From the NCBI RefSeq assembly GCF_016901135.1, contig NZ_JAFEVL010000013.1, forward strand, positions 1-40,949: a DNA stretch of 40,949 nt, given 5' to 3'. Shown here in pieces: positions 1-7,977 of the stretch. Positions within the stretch are counted from its first letter, which is position 1; each line of letters begins with the position of its first letter. Source of the DNA: Martinezella lusitana. GTDB lineage: Bacteria; Pseudomonadota; Alphaproteobacteria; Rhizobiales; Rhizobiaceae. Under the pieces are notes generated by a model, which was not told the DNA's origin, made no database searches, and was given only the letters and a program-made list of their open reading frames with translations. Made by a program: the position numbers and the translations under genes.

Positions 1-349
1 TCGCCATGTCAGGAGCGCCGGCGATCCAACCGGCCACCGTCGAAACCTGAATGCGATTCCGAGTCGGAGAGGAGAGTTGTGCTATGGAATCCGGCTGGCG
101 ACACCCGATCAGGACGACGTCCCGATCAGGCACTAACTGGCGATCTGGGATTGCTACGACACGTCTCGCGATCATTTCGATATCGACGTTGTAATCAGCC
201 GTCGGGAATTCAAGCCGTGCACCGGTACGATTTCGTACAAAAGTTGTTGTGCGGCGCAATTTTTAAGCGCATCCTGATATGTGACGCCAGCCACGCAAGG
301 GCGCTGACGTTTGGAAGATCATCGTGCTTTCGCCCCCTGGAGAGCAACG
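1..349. other. Leading spacer, no gene recognised
   Basis: I see no gene supported here. Short open frames exist but none has a convincing ribosome binding site or recognisable protein. The last bases hold the GGAGAG ribosome binding site of the Crp/Fnr gene at about 339-344. Confidence 0.5.
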
Positions 350-1117
350 ATGACCCGTCAGAATTTCAGCGTATTTGACAATCGTTTGCTGTGTGCCCTC
401 GCCCCTGACGATCTGCGTCTGCTTGCCCCAAGCCTGGAGAGAATACAGCTTCAACTTCGCCAATCCCTCGAGAGGGCGCATCAGCCGATCGACTTCGTCT
501 ATTTTCTCGAGGCAGGTCTTGGTTCGGTGGTGGCAAGCAAAGAGGGCGGCTCGACAGTCGAGGTCGGCCTGTTCGGCCGGGATGGCATGACCGGGACGTC
601 GCTTGTCCAGGGAGATACCGAAAGCCCATTCGACTGCTTCGTCCAGATGGGCGGCTCGGCATTCCGTATTTCTGCCGGCAATCTGCAAGACGCGCTGGCC
701 CAGAGTGCCCCATTGACAGAACTTTTGTTGCACTATGCCCGGGCACTCGGCATCCAGACCACCTATACGGCGCTTGCAAACGGCCAGATCAAACTGGAAG
801 AGCGGCTGGCGCGATGGATCCTGATGGTTCACGACCGCATGGATGGCGACAGCTTTACTGTCACGCATGAATTTCTTGCGATGATGCTGGGGGTCCGCCG
901 GCCGGGTGTGACAGTGGCTCTGCAAACTCTCGAAGCAAAGCACTTCATCAAATCGCAGCGCGGCGAAATTCGCGTGAAACACCGCGATGGGCTGATGGAT
1001 CTCAGCCGGGGCACCTATGGCCCGGCCGAGATGGAATACGAGCGCCTGACTGGAATTGTACTAGGGAAAACGAAGCCAGTTCCCACTGATGACGCGCCAT
1101 TGAAACGGCCTGCTTGA
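350..1117 (+). CDS. Crp/Fnr-family transcriptional regulator
   Basis: A cytoplasmic DNA-binding regulator of about 255 residues, a usual length for the family. The N-terminal half resembles a cyclic-nucleotide-binding-like beta-barrel (VYFLEAGLGSVV, EVGLFGRDGMTG). The C-terminal part is a winged helix with the recognition region LAMMLGVRRPGVTVAL, common in rhizobial paralogues. No Cys cluster for an FNR-type iron-sulphur centre is evident, so the ligand is unknown. I chose ATG 350 over an in-frame start at 311 because GGAGAG lies 5-6 bases upstream of it. The next gene follows after about 50 bases. Family assignment is firm; target genes and signal cannot be read. Confidence 0.88.
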   Translation: MTRQNFSVFDNRLLCALAPDDLRLLAPSLERIQLQLRQSLERAHQPIDFVYFLEAGLGSVVASKEGGSTVEVGLFGRDGMTGTSLVQGDTESPFDCFVQMGGSAFRISAGNLQDALAQSAPLTELLLHYARALGIQTTYTALANGQIKLEERLARWILMVHDRMDGDSFTVTHEFLAMMLGVRRPGVTVALQTLEAKHFIKSQRGEIRVKHRDGLMDLSRGTYGPAEMEYERLTGIVLGKTKPVPTDDAPLKRPA

Positions 1118-1165
1118 TCGACAACTGCACCTATTTTGACGTCGGCAACCGCTTAAGGACGACGC

Positions 1166-1372
1166 ATGACCCTATCTTCCAGCGACTATATGGATGAGAC
1201 CTCGTCGACAGTTCTCATGAACGCCTTTCAGGAGGCGTGTGCCCGGCATGACATCTCACCCGACGGCGACGATGGTGCGGATCTTTTAACCGTCCTTACG
1301 TATGCCTTTCAAAAAGGAATGACGACAAAGGATAGGCTGCTCGCCTTCGCGATGAATCTCACTGGCAAATGA
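1166..1372 (+). CDS. Small hypothetical protein (68 aa)
   Basis: A short acidic protein with no membrane segment and no motif I recognise. An AAGGAC-like ribosome binding site sits a few bases upstream of ATG 1166, and the gene lies in line between the Crp/Fnr regulator and the kinase remnant. The central region (FQEACARHDISPDGDD, then LLTVLTYAFQKGM) looks like a folded helical protein. I infer it is real from its start context and composition; no function can be given. Confidence 0.55.
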   Translation: MTLSSSDYMDETSSTVLMNAFQEACARHDISPDGDDGADLLTVLTYAFQKGMTTKDRLLAFAMNLTGK

Positions 1373-1448
1373 AAGCGAAAATTCGCCCGCCGACTCGTTA
1401 TGCACCTGCGTCGGCGATGGCTTTCAAAATGGACAGGCCGACCTAACG

Positions 1449-2342
1449 TTGAGAGTCGAGAAAAAGTCGGAAGATCAGATCGTCGCTGAAGGCGAAGCCG
1501 AGGGATTTCGCGAGGACCTGGGGCCGTTCGTCGTTGCTGCTGAAGCCACACTCATGCCTATGGTATTCACAAACGCTAGGGAATCGGACAACCCTATCAT
1601 CTTCGCCAATGACAGCTTCCTCGCACTCACCGGATATGATCGGCAAGAGGTGCTAGGCCAAAGCTTCGATGCCCTGATGGCGCGGGGGTCAGCGCCTGAC
1701 GTCCTAGCAAGGCTGGCGGCAATATTCTCGGAGGGTGGTGAAAAGGAGCTGGCGATCTTTGAACCACCGGGTGAAGAACACGCTTGCCACGGTGCAATCG
1801 ATCGTTTCGCAGACCTTGCGGCAGATGTCAGATCCCGAACTTATCCGCGAAGCGATCGAGTCCAGGATTTTCGCCCTTTCCCGATCGCATGATCTGTTGA
1901 GCCGTGAGAGCTGGAACGGCGCCGAACTCCACGATCTAGTTGCTATAGCGCTGGCACCGTTCAAGGACGCAGCTTCACAGCCTGAGCGTTTCGTCATCAT
2001 AGGACAGAAGTTCCGTTTGCCTTCAAAAGCAACCCTGGCGCTCGGAATGGCGATCCATGAACTGGCGACCAATACCGTGAAATACAGTGCACTTTCTAAC
2101 ATTGGCGGTTCGGTTCTCGTCAGCTGGGCGGTCGAACCAGTCTCAGGCGGCAAGGAATTGAGCATCTCCTGGCAAGAGAAGGGCGGTCCGACGGTGACGC
2201 CCCCGTTTCGGAAGGCTTCGGTACCAAGCTCCTGGAGCGCGGCCTCGCCCATGAGCTGGATGGCTCGGTTAACCTGCAATACCATGCGGAGGGCGTTTCA
2301 TGCGCGATCATCATGCCGGTGCTGGACGATCGAAATGAATAA
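1449..2342 (+). pseudogene. Decayed PAS-HWE histidine kinase
   Basis: Remnant of a cytoplasmic sensor kinase of the HWE/HisKA_2 type common in rhizobia. From a TTG at 1449 the first frame encodes the start of a PAS domain (NPIIFANDSFLALTGYDR), which stops short around IFSEGGEKELAIFE; the second half of the PAS fold appears missing. The H-box (LNHRVKNTLATVQ), the DHp helices and the N-box (ALGMAIHELATNTVKY) continue in a second frame from about 1760. Near 2211-2216 (CGGAAGGCTTC) the frame returns to the first, giving GFGTKLLERGLAHELDG and a TAA at 2340-2342. The second shift is consistent with loss of one G from a GGG run. A functional full-length kinase is unlikely. Confidence 0.82.
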
Positions 2343-2739
2343 ATTGCTGTCGGCCCAGCGCACGCTTATCGTCGAGGACGAGATGATGCTCCTCATGGTG
2401 CTCGAAGACATCCTGACCGATCTGGGTTGCGGATCTATTGCTGTCGCCGGGACGATCAAACAGGCGTTGAGCTTGGTCAGCAGCCGACCGTTCGATAGCG
2501 CAGTGCTGGATGTAAATCTGAATGGCGAGAAAAGCTTTCCCATCGCCGATGCGCTTGGCGCGCTGGATGTGCCCTACATTTTCGCCACGGGATACGGTAT
2601 CGATGCGCTCGGTGCCGGCTACCGGGATCGTCCGCTATTGTCGAAGCCTTATAGTTATGTGGATGTTGAGAACATTCTCATCCGACTTCTGCCACATGTC
2701 GGAGCGCAACGGGTAATCGGGTCATCGGCGCGGATTTGA
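2335..2739 (+). CDS. Single-domain response regulator
   Basis: A receiver-only protein of 134 residues. It shows the acidic pair (LIVEDEMMLL), the phospho-acceptor Asp in SAVLDVNLNG, the conserved Thr in IFATGYG and the Lys in LLSKPY; there is no output domain. ATG 2335 overlaps the TAA stop of the upstream kinase remnant (ATGAATAA), so the two were translationally coupled and form a cognate pair. The receiver is intact although its kinase is broken, so it would need another phosphodonor or is itself on the way to loss. Confidence 0.85.
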   Translation: MNKLLSAQRTLIVEDEMMLLMVLEDILTDLGCGSIAVAGTIKQALSLVSSRPFDSAVLDVNLNGEKSFPIADALGALDVPYIFATGYGIDALGAGYRDRPLLSKPYSYVDVENILIRLLPHVGAQRVIGSSARI

Positions 2740-2771
2740 CGCGATTGTTAGGCTCATTTCCCGGGTCAAAA

Positions 2772-2951
2772 TCACCCTTTGAGGTGATGTGCAGCGCGAT
2801 CGCAGGCGTCCCGATCAGATCGGTGCAAATTCAGAATTCGGATTGCGTCCGATCTGGGAATGGGATGTTTCTGCATGAAATAATCGAGTTCATAGGCATC
2901 GGACACTTTTTTCCGATCTTGCACGAGTTTGATCGCGGTGGCGGTCATCAT
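2772..2951 (-). CDS. Small DUF3606-like protein
   Basis: A protein of about 59-60 residues beginning MMTATAIKLVQDRKK. The segment with YELDYFMQKHPIPRSDAI and SDRDACDRAAHHL resembles the short helical DUF3606 family, abundant in rhizobia and of unknown function. I chose the tandem ATGs at 2951/2948 because AGGGGGAA lies directly upstream; the same frame is open for about 27 more codons but without such a signal. It stands alone, convergent with the response regulator. The family call is by resemblance only. Confidence 0.65.
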   Translation of the reverse strand: MMTATAIKLVQDRKKVSDAYELDYFMQKHPIPRSDAIRILNLHRSDRDACDRAAHHLKG

Positions 2952-3032
2952 TTCCCCCTGTGGACCCAAATCAGTTGGGTTCAACTTATCAGGGTCATGT
3001 CTCGACTGGTGGAATCGTATAGAAAGAGACAA

Positions 3033-3410
3033 TGTGGCAACCTATCATTGAGACTTGACCCGCGTCCTCATGCGATACGGGTGGCGGCAACCAGCCACTC
3101 ATTCCGCTGCCCCGGATGCGGGCGCATCATGGGCTTGTTCCCAGGTCGTCATGTAGTCACGGCTGAGCGGAATGGCGTCCGCCCGCTTGGCGAGTTGAAC
3201 CTGAAACACCATCATTGACCGGAAGCGAAACCCAATTTCGCACAAAACGATAGAATTCCCACATGCGACAGACTCCGGCGGATCTTCGTCAGAAAATCGC
3301 AAATATCACAAAGGGTTATTGCCGCATCTGAAGGCGTTAAGCACTGAAAATTGCTTTAAAGAATCTCACATCAAGTGCCGTAGCTAGCCGGAACGGCCGC
3401 ATTCTTACGA
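3033..3410. other. Spacer without supported gene
   Basis: A stretch between the DUF3606-like gene and the IS5 remnant. A 67-codon minus-strand frame (3099-3302) exists but has no good ribosome binding site and no recognisable family, so I do not call it. No terminator-like hairpin with a T-tract was evident. Confidence 0.4.
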
Positions 3411-3942
3411 TTAAGTGCCAAACGACACCTTATCCGCGAGAAGCGGCGCTCCGGGCTGCAGATCGGACAACAGCCTTTCAGCAATCGGTGCATCTGCGGC
3501 CTGACCTGCGGTGAGCTCCATCCGCACCGGTCTACCCTCGGCGTCGACAAGCGCATGGATCTTGGTCGTCAGGCCGCCACGAGAACGTCCCATGCAAGGG
3601 TCGGTAGATCCCCCCTTTTTTGCGCTGGCACCATGTTGGTGAACGCGAACACAGGATGAATCGATCATCACAATGTCTCTGTCGTAGTGCTTTGAAACCG
3701 CATCGAGAAGCCGATCCCAGACCCCGGCGCTCCGCCAACGGGAGAAACGGTTGTACAGCGTCATTCGCGGTCCACAACGGTCGGGAATATCCCGCCAGGA
3801 CGACCCAGTTCTAAATCGCCAAAGAATGCCATTGATCACCCGTCGATCATCGACGCGCTCAACACCCCGACTGTTCGTCAGAAGAAAGAAGAAGCGGCTC
3901 GATAATGGCCCATTCCTGATCGCTTAATTCGTGACGTCGCAT
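3411..3942 (-). pseudogene. IS5-family (IS427-like) transposase remnant
   Basis: The N-terminal part starts at ATG 3942 behind AAGGAGAG and reads MRRHELSDQEWAIIEPLL. After a one-base shift it continues as TNSRGVERVDDRRVINGILW and RFRTGSSWRDIPDR. The DDE-region beginning is present (IVMIDSSCVRVHQHGA, RGGLTTKIHALVD), but the protein ends abruptly after GAPLLADKV with a short foreign tail, where intact relatives carry a further large portion. The element is therefore both frameshifted and truncated at its 3' end. A programmed frameshift is known in some IS5-family members, but this one lies at the extreme N-terminus and more likely is decay. Confidence 0.8.
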
Positions 3943-4013
3943 CCAACTCTCCTTTCCAGGAGAGTGAAGCATCATACGCAATCAAACGAAACCCTGTTTA
4001 TGGGGACGCCCCC
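3425..4013 (-). mobile_element. Truncated IS5-family element
   Basis: The promoter-side end is preserved: read on the minus strand from 4013 it starts GGGGGCGTCCCCATAAACAG, a G-rich terminus like those of IS427-type elements, next to a TAG that could be a target-site edge. No matching inverted repeat is found on the other side (3300-3430), where the transposase is cut off. The element has lost its distal end and cannot move by itself. Confidence 0.65.
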
Positions 4014-4149
4014 TAGTTCAATCCCAAAACGATTCCGCTTAACGCTGACAGACTCTAATGGGATGGACCGGCTGCTTCGCCGCGCGCGATCGTCCACGAC
4101 ATCAACCGGCACCCCCTTTCCGTCTGCGACCCGGACGCGGGCGGGGATG

Positions 4150-4938
4150 CTACCGTGACAGCGGCGCAACGGGCTCATTGGCAAAACCGGCGTCGTCAAG
4201 CGCATGGCGGACGAGACCAGATTTCTTTGCTGCGTCCATGAATACGCTTACGCAAGACAGGGCGGATGGTTTGCCTGGCCCGACCGCGATGGCAATGCCG
4301 GTCGACTGGAAGCCGCCGTCCAGAACGCGGGCGCCGGGCAATTGAGGCAACAGCGTCTGGAACGCGTCGCGGGATAGAGCAAGCGCGTCCGCTTTTCCCG
4401 TCAGCATGCGCTCGACAGCTTCGGCAATGGACTCCGCCGGCGCGGGCGTCGTCTTCGTGAGAGTGCGCGCCGAGCTGCGTATCGTGGTCGTGTTGGCGAT
4501 GCCGACGACGCGGACATCCTCCCTGTCCACCCCCGCAAGACTGGTAATGCCGGAAGAGCCCGTGACCAGATAGGTGCTCTCGAGAATGTAATAGGCGGGA
4601 CCGAACGCAACCCTCTTGCGGCGCTCGTCGTCCACCGGCATGAAACTCACATCGATCTGCCCGCTTTCGAGCGCATCGGTGCATGCTCCCGAATTCGGAA
4701 AGTTCACGATCTCCAGGGTAACGCCGAGTTGCAGCGCCAGTGCTTGCGCCATGTCGATCGTCGTGCCGCGATAGTGCCCGGTTTCCCCGTCGAAAGTGGC
4801 GAAGACCGCTGAAAGCGCCGGGGCGACGATCACCCCTGCCCGCAGCGCGCCTGTCGAGGTCAATTCCCTGCGGATGGCCTCGCGATCACCCGAGGAGTTG
4901 TCCGTTGCTCCTATCGCATTTGCCGTGTCAGGTTCCAT
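4150..4938 (-). CDS. Solute-binding-like protein without signal peptide
   Basis: A type-2 periplasmic-binding fold of the amino-acid (SBP_bac_3) family, about 262 residues. The core begins at ELTSTGALRAGVIVAP and continues through FDGETGHYRGTTIDMAQALA, LESGQIDVSFMPVD, RVAFGPAYYILESTYLV and the C-terminal lobe LTGKADALALSRDAF. Start ATG 4938 follows GGAGAAGG by five bases. The roughly 30 residues before the core are polar and charged (MEPDTANAIGATDNSS), not a hydrophobic Sec signal or lipoprotein signal. It therefore probably stays in the cytoplasm, acting as a small-molecule sensor or enzyme-like protein, unless exported otherwise. It lies downstream of the pip/luxR unit on the same strand (about 217 bases apart); no permease partner for this family is nearby. 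Confidence 0.75.
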   Translation of the reverse strand: MEPDTANAIGATDNSSGDREAIRRELTSTGALRAGVIVAPALSAVFATFDGETGHYRGTTIDMAQALALQLGVTLEIVNFPNSGACTDALESGQIDVSFMPVDDERRKRVAFGPAYYILESTYLVTGSSGITSLAGVDREDVRVVGIANTTTIRSSARTLTKTTPAPAESIAEAVERMLTGKADALALSRDAFQTLLPQLPGARVLDGGFQSTGIAIAVGPGKPSALSCVSVFMDAAKKSGLVRHALDDAGFANEPVAPLSR

Positions 4939-5155
4939 ATGAGCCTTCTCCATCATTTCCGACTATTTACCGCTATCTTGAGACCCGGCTCTTCTCGCGA
5001 AATACCATGACTTGCCTTATCCCGAAACCGGGATTTCCGAGCAATGCCTCGCGCTGGTTGACCGACACGCTGGTCAGTCGATCCGGAACGGCCGCCCCAA
5101 GCACATCGTCATCGACGGCACCCGGACCAATCGTGAGGCGAGACGATACGTATTT

Positions 5156-6070
5156 TCAATCATGCCGCGACAGGAAGGCGGCGACGGTGGCGAGGCAAAG
5201 CTCCTTCTCCTCGACATGCGGCATATGGCTGGAATGTTCAAAGAGCACCCATTCGCAGCCGGCGACACGATCGACATAGGGCTTCACCACTTCGGGCGTC
5301 GCCTCGTCGTATTTGCCGGAAATCAGCAGCATCGGTGCCTCGATCAGGTGGAGACGGTCCTCGATCGTCCAGTCCTTCATCGTACCGATAACGTGGAACT
5401 CCGTCGGGCCGTTCATGTTGCGGTAGACCGTACTGTCTTCGTCCATGATCGCAAAAGTGCGGGCCACTTCGGGCGGCCAAGGCACAACGCGACAGACATG
5501 ACGGTCGTAGAAGAAGCGGGAAGCGGCAATATATTCCGGATCGGTGATCGTGCCCGCCTCTTCGTGTCTTAGCAACGTATTCTGCACATCCCGCGGCAGC
5601 TCGCGGCGCAGCCGGTTGGCTTCGGAAACCCAGGTGTGCATGTTCGCCGGCGAGTTGGCGATGACGAGTGCCTTCAGTCCCTTCGGCTGGCGCACCGCAT
5701 GTTCCGCACCCAGCATCCCACCCCAGGACTGGCCGAGGACAGCATAGCGATCCTGGATACCGAGATGCTTCAGCAGCGCGTCCAGCTCTTCGAGGAACAG
5801 CGCCGGCGTCCAGAAATCGGGGCCTTTTTCCGGCAGGCGCGTCGAGTTGCCGTTGCCGAGCTGGTCGTAATGAATGACGGCGCGGCCATCGATCTCCGTG
5901 ATGCCCTTGAAGGAGTCGACATAGTCGTGCGTGCAGCCGGGGCCGCCATGGGCAACGACGAGGGGCAGCTTGCCGCTATCGAGCGATCCGGTGATGCGAT
6001 ACCACGTCTGGTATTCGCGAAAGGGCAGGAAGGCTTCTTTCGATGCGACGGCAGCCACGGGTTTCTCCAT
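5156..6070 (-). CDS. S33 peptidase, proline iminopeptidase-like (pip 1)
   Basis: An alpha/beta hydrolase of peptidase family S33, expected to release N-terminal Pro or small amino acids from peptides or to hydrolyse related amides. With ATG 6070 the protein is 304 residues. It has the HGGPG oxyanion motif (residues 41-45), the nucleophile elbow GQSWGG (Ser about 115), the acid in [10 protein letters not shown] (Asp about 255) and the His in SSHMPHVE (about 282). No signal peptide is seen. An in-frame TTG at 6109 is a less likely start. It follows the LuxR gene on the same strand by about 54 bases, so the two are probably co-transcribed. pip genes next to LuxR solos are a known hallmark of plant-responsive regulators. 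True substrate unknown. Confidence 0.87.
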   Translation of the reverse strand: MEKPVAAVASKEAFLPFREYQTWYRITGSLDSGKLPLVVAHGGPGCTHDYVDSFKGITEIDGRAVIHYDQLGNGNSTRLPEKGPDFWTPALFLEELDALLKHLGIQDRYAVLGQSWGGMLGAEHAVRQPKGLKALVIANSPANMHTWVSEANRLRRELPRDVQNTLLRHEEAGTITDPEYIAASRFFYDRHVCRVVPWPPEVARTFAIMDEDSTVYRNMNGPTEFHVIGTMKDWTIEDRLHLIEAPMLLISGKYDEATPEVVKPYVDRVAGCEWVLFEHSSHMPHVEEKELCLATVAAFLSRHD

Positions 6071-6124
6071 CTCTTTGACTAGGATGGAAAAAGCATAACG
6101 CGGCCTCAAGGCCTGCGGCAGCTA

Positions 6125-6907
6125 TCAGAAGTTATAGGATGGCTCGTTTTCCAGAAGCCGGTAATGCGTGGCCCGCACCACTGCCTGCGTGCGGTTCTTG
6201 GCGCCGAGTTTCTTGGCGGCGGCATTGAGGTGCATGACGACGGTCGGCACCGAGCGGTTGATGACGCGGGAAATCTCCTTGGCCGAAAGCCCCTCAGCCG
6301 AATGGCGCAGGCACTCCCGCTCCCGCTCCGTCAGCCGCATCTTGCCGACGCTGCGCGCACTGGAATCAAACAGCGCATAGGCCGTCTCGTGGAAGACATG
6401 TGCGAGCAGGCCGAAATCGGCGATGTAGCGCAGCGCGTTGCGCTCGAAATCCTTGTTCGCGCCGAAGCGGATGCCAGTCACTGTCGCATAATCGCCGCGC
6501 GGCATGTGCACCGGCACGGTGACGCCCGTCGACATGTCGCGTTCGTTGAGGTAGCGCGCAACCGGTTCGGTATTTTCTCCGAGATACCGGTTGATCGCCG
6601 TATCGGCCTCGACATTGTAGTTCCAGAAGAACGGTGCCGAGGTGCGCAGCGCCACCTGCTGCACCGGATCGATGCGGAAATAGCCGCGGTCGAGCCAGTA
6701 TTCGAGCATATCGTCGGAGATGTTGCGCAGCTTCAGAAACGAAGGAACCATGATCTCGCCGTCGAGATCGAAGGGCACCGGCGTATAGTCATAGACCAGA
6801 GCTTCGAAACCGAGCTGTTGCATCGCCTCGAAAGCCTGATCGATACGTCCGTCCAGCGTATCATGCGCGGTAAACTTGCGTCTGATCGTTCCGATTTCGT
6901 CAAGCAT
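6125..6907 (-). CDS. LuxR solo of the plant-responsive PipR/OryR class
   Basis: A 260-residue regulator with an N-terminal autoinducer-binding domain and a C-terminal LuxR/GerE helix-turn-helix (LTERERECLRHSAEGLSAKE, VPTVVMHLNAAAKKLG). Aligned by hand on TraR numbering, the ligand pocket keeps Asp70-Pro71 (RIDPVQQ), Trp85 (APFFWN) and Gly113 (STGVTVP). It has Met in place of Trp57 and Trp in place of Tyr61 (DDMLEYWLDRG). These two changes mark the plant-associated solos that do not bind acyl-homoserine lactones. No luxI is in the window. ATG 6907 has GGAG six bases upstream; an earlier GTG at 6946 lacks support and would overlap the regulatory dyad. Flanked by two pip genes and a peptide transporter, matching the PipR arrangement. 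Confidence 0.9.
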   Translation of the reverse strand: MLDEIGTIRRKFTAHDTLDGRIDQAFEAMQQLGFEALVYDYTPVPFDLDGEIMVPSFLKLRNISDDMLEYWLDRGYFRIDPVQQVALRTSAPFFWNYNVEADTAINRYLGENTEPVARYLNERDMSTGVTVPVHMPRGDYATVTGIRFGANKDFERNALRYIADFGLLAHVFHETAYALFDSSARSVGKMRLTERERECLRHSAEGLSAKEISRVINRSVPTVVMHLNAAAKKLGAKNRTQAVVRATHYRLLENEPSYNF

Positions 6908-6938
6908 GGAGAACTCCGGCTCACATCCAAACCCCGAC

Positions 6939-6956
6939 CCTATCACTTCTTATAGC
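6939..6956. promoter_or_regulatory. Candidate lux-box-like dyad
   Basis: CCTATCACTTCTTATAGC is an imperfect 18-bp dyad (CCTATCA against GCTATAA on the other strand, 5 of 7 matching) lying between the divergent luxR/pip1 unit and pip2. Its centre is about 42 bases from a possible transcript start near 6990, after AT-rich TAAAAATTTAAT. This is the spacing LuxR-type activators usually need for the pip2 promoter. Sequence support is visible; regulator identity is inferred. Confidence 0.5.
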
Positions 6957-7035
6957 TGGTGTGGATCACGGTTTACGGTAAAAATTTAATCATGCCCAAA
7001 TGTTGAGCAAGAAGAATATTTGCCGGAGTAAGCTG

Positions 7036-7926
7036 ATGTGGCGCGAAATGCAGCCGGATGAACGCATGGAGGTCGAAGTCGATGGGCACAAGGTGATTGC
7101 CTATAGCTTCGGCTCCGGCGCGGAGACCGTTTTCTGCCTGAACGGCGGCCCCGGCCTTCCCTGCGATTATCTGCGTGAGGCGCATTCCTGCCTCGTCGAC
7201 CAGGGTTATCGCGTCGTTGCCTTCGACCAGCTCGGAACCGGTGCCTCCGACCGCCCGACGGATCCGGCGCTCTGGACCATCGGCCGCTATGTCGAGGAGA
7301 CCGAAACCGTCCGCAAGGCGCTCGGCCTCGGCAAGGTTCATATGCTCGGCCATTCCTGGGGCGGATGGCTCGGGATCGACTATGCGCTGACCTATCCGGA
7401 AAACCTCCGGACCCTGATCCTCGAGGACACCGTCGCCGACATGCCGCACCTGATCTCGGAACTAGAGCGACTGCGGGCGGCACTCGGTCCGGAAACCGTG
7501 GCGATGATGCAGAAGCATGAGGCACAGGGCACCTACGATCATCCGGAATATATGGCCGCCGTCACCATCCTCAACTATCGCCATGTCTGTCGCCTGCCGG
7601 AATGGCCAGCGCCGGTGCGCCGTTCGCTCGACGACTGGAACATGGGGCCTTACGCGACGATGCAGGGGCCGAACGAATTCCTCTATATCGGCAATCTCAA
7701 GGACTGGAACCGCATCCCCGACCTGCCGCGCATGACCGTGCCGACGCTGATCACTGTCGGCGAGCACGACGAACTGACGCCCGCCTGCGCGCTACGCATG
7801 AAGCTCGCCATTCCCAACGCGGAGTTGAAGGTGTTTGCGAACGCAAGCCACATGCCCTTCTATGAAAACCCCGCCGACTATTATCCAGCACTTCTCGATT
7901 TCCTGGCGAGGCACAGGCAGGCATGA
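7036..7926 (+). CDS. S33 peptidase, proline iminopeptidase-like (pip 2)
   Basis: Second S33-type alpha/beta hydrolase, 296 residues with ATG 7036, which has GGAG seven bases upstream; an in-frame ATG at 7000 has no such signal. It shows the elbow GHSWGG (Ser about 107), the acid in VGEHDELTP and the His in ASHMPFYE. The oxyanion motif reads NGGPG (from residue 36) where pip 1 has HGGPG. The two are clearly paralogues (shared HEE/AxGTxxxPEYxAA-like cap region and RHVCR), but diverged enough to suggest different substrates. It opens the ABC operon, 51 bases before the first permease gene, so imported peptides would be trimmed inside the cell by this enzyme. Confidence 0.87.
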   Translation: MWREMQPDERMEVEVDGHKVIAYSFGSGAETVFCLNGGPGLPCDYLREAHSCLVDQGYRVVAFDQLGTGASDRPTDPALWTIGRYVEETETVRKALGLGKVHMLGHSWGGWLGIDYALTYPENLRTLILEDTVADMPHLISELERLRAALGPETVAMMQKHEAQGTYDHPEYMAAVTILNYRHVCRLPEWPAPVRRSLDDWNMGPYATMQGPNEFLYIGNLKDWNRIPDLPRMTVPTLITVGEHDELTPACALRMKLAIPNAELKVFANASHMPFYENPADYYPALLDFLARHRQA

Positions 7927-7977
7927 TGCGACAGGAAGCGTTCGAAAATCGAAGAAGGCAAGGGAGCGAGCGTCATC

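Noticed and set aside
3099..3302. 67-codon minus-strand frame
   Set aside because: No recognisable family and no good ribosome binding site; not enough to call a gene.
3880..3942. Programmed frameshift in the IS5 transposase
   Set aside because: The shift lies near codon 20, not at the usual mid-gene position, and the element is truncated, so decay is more likely.
6164..6955. 263-codon plus-strand frame over the LuxR gene
   Set aside because: Shadow of the luxR coding sequence; the minus-strand product has clear domains.
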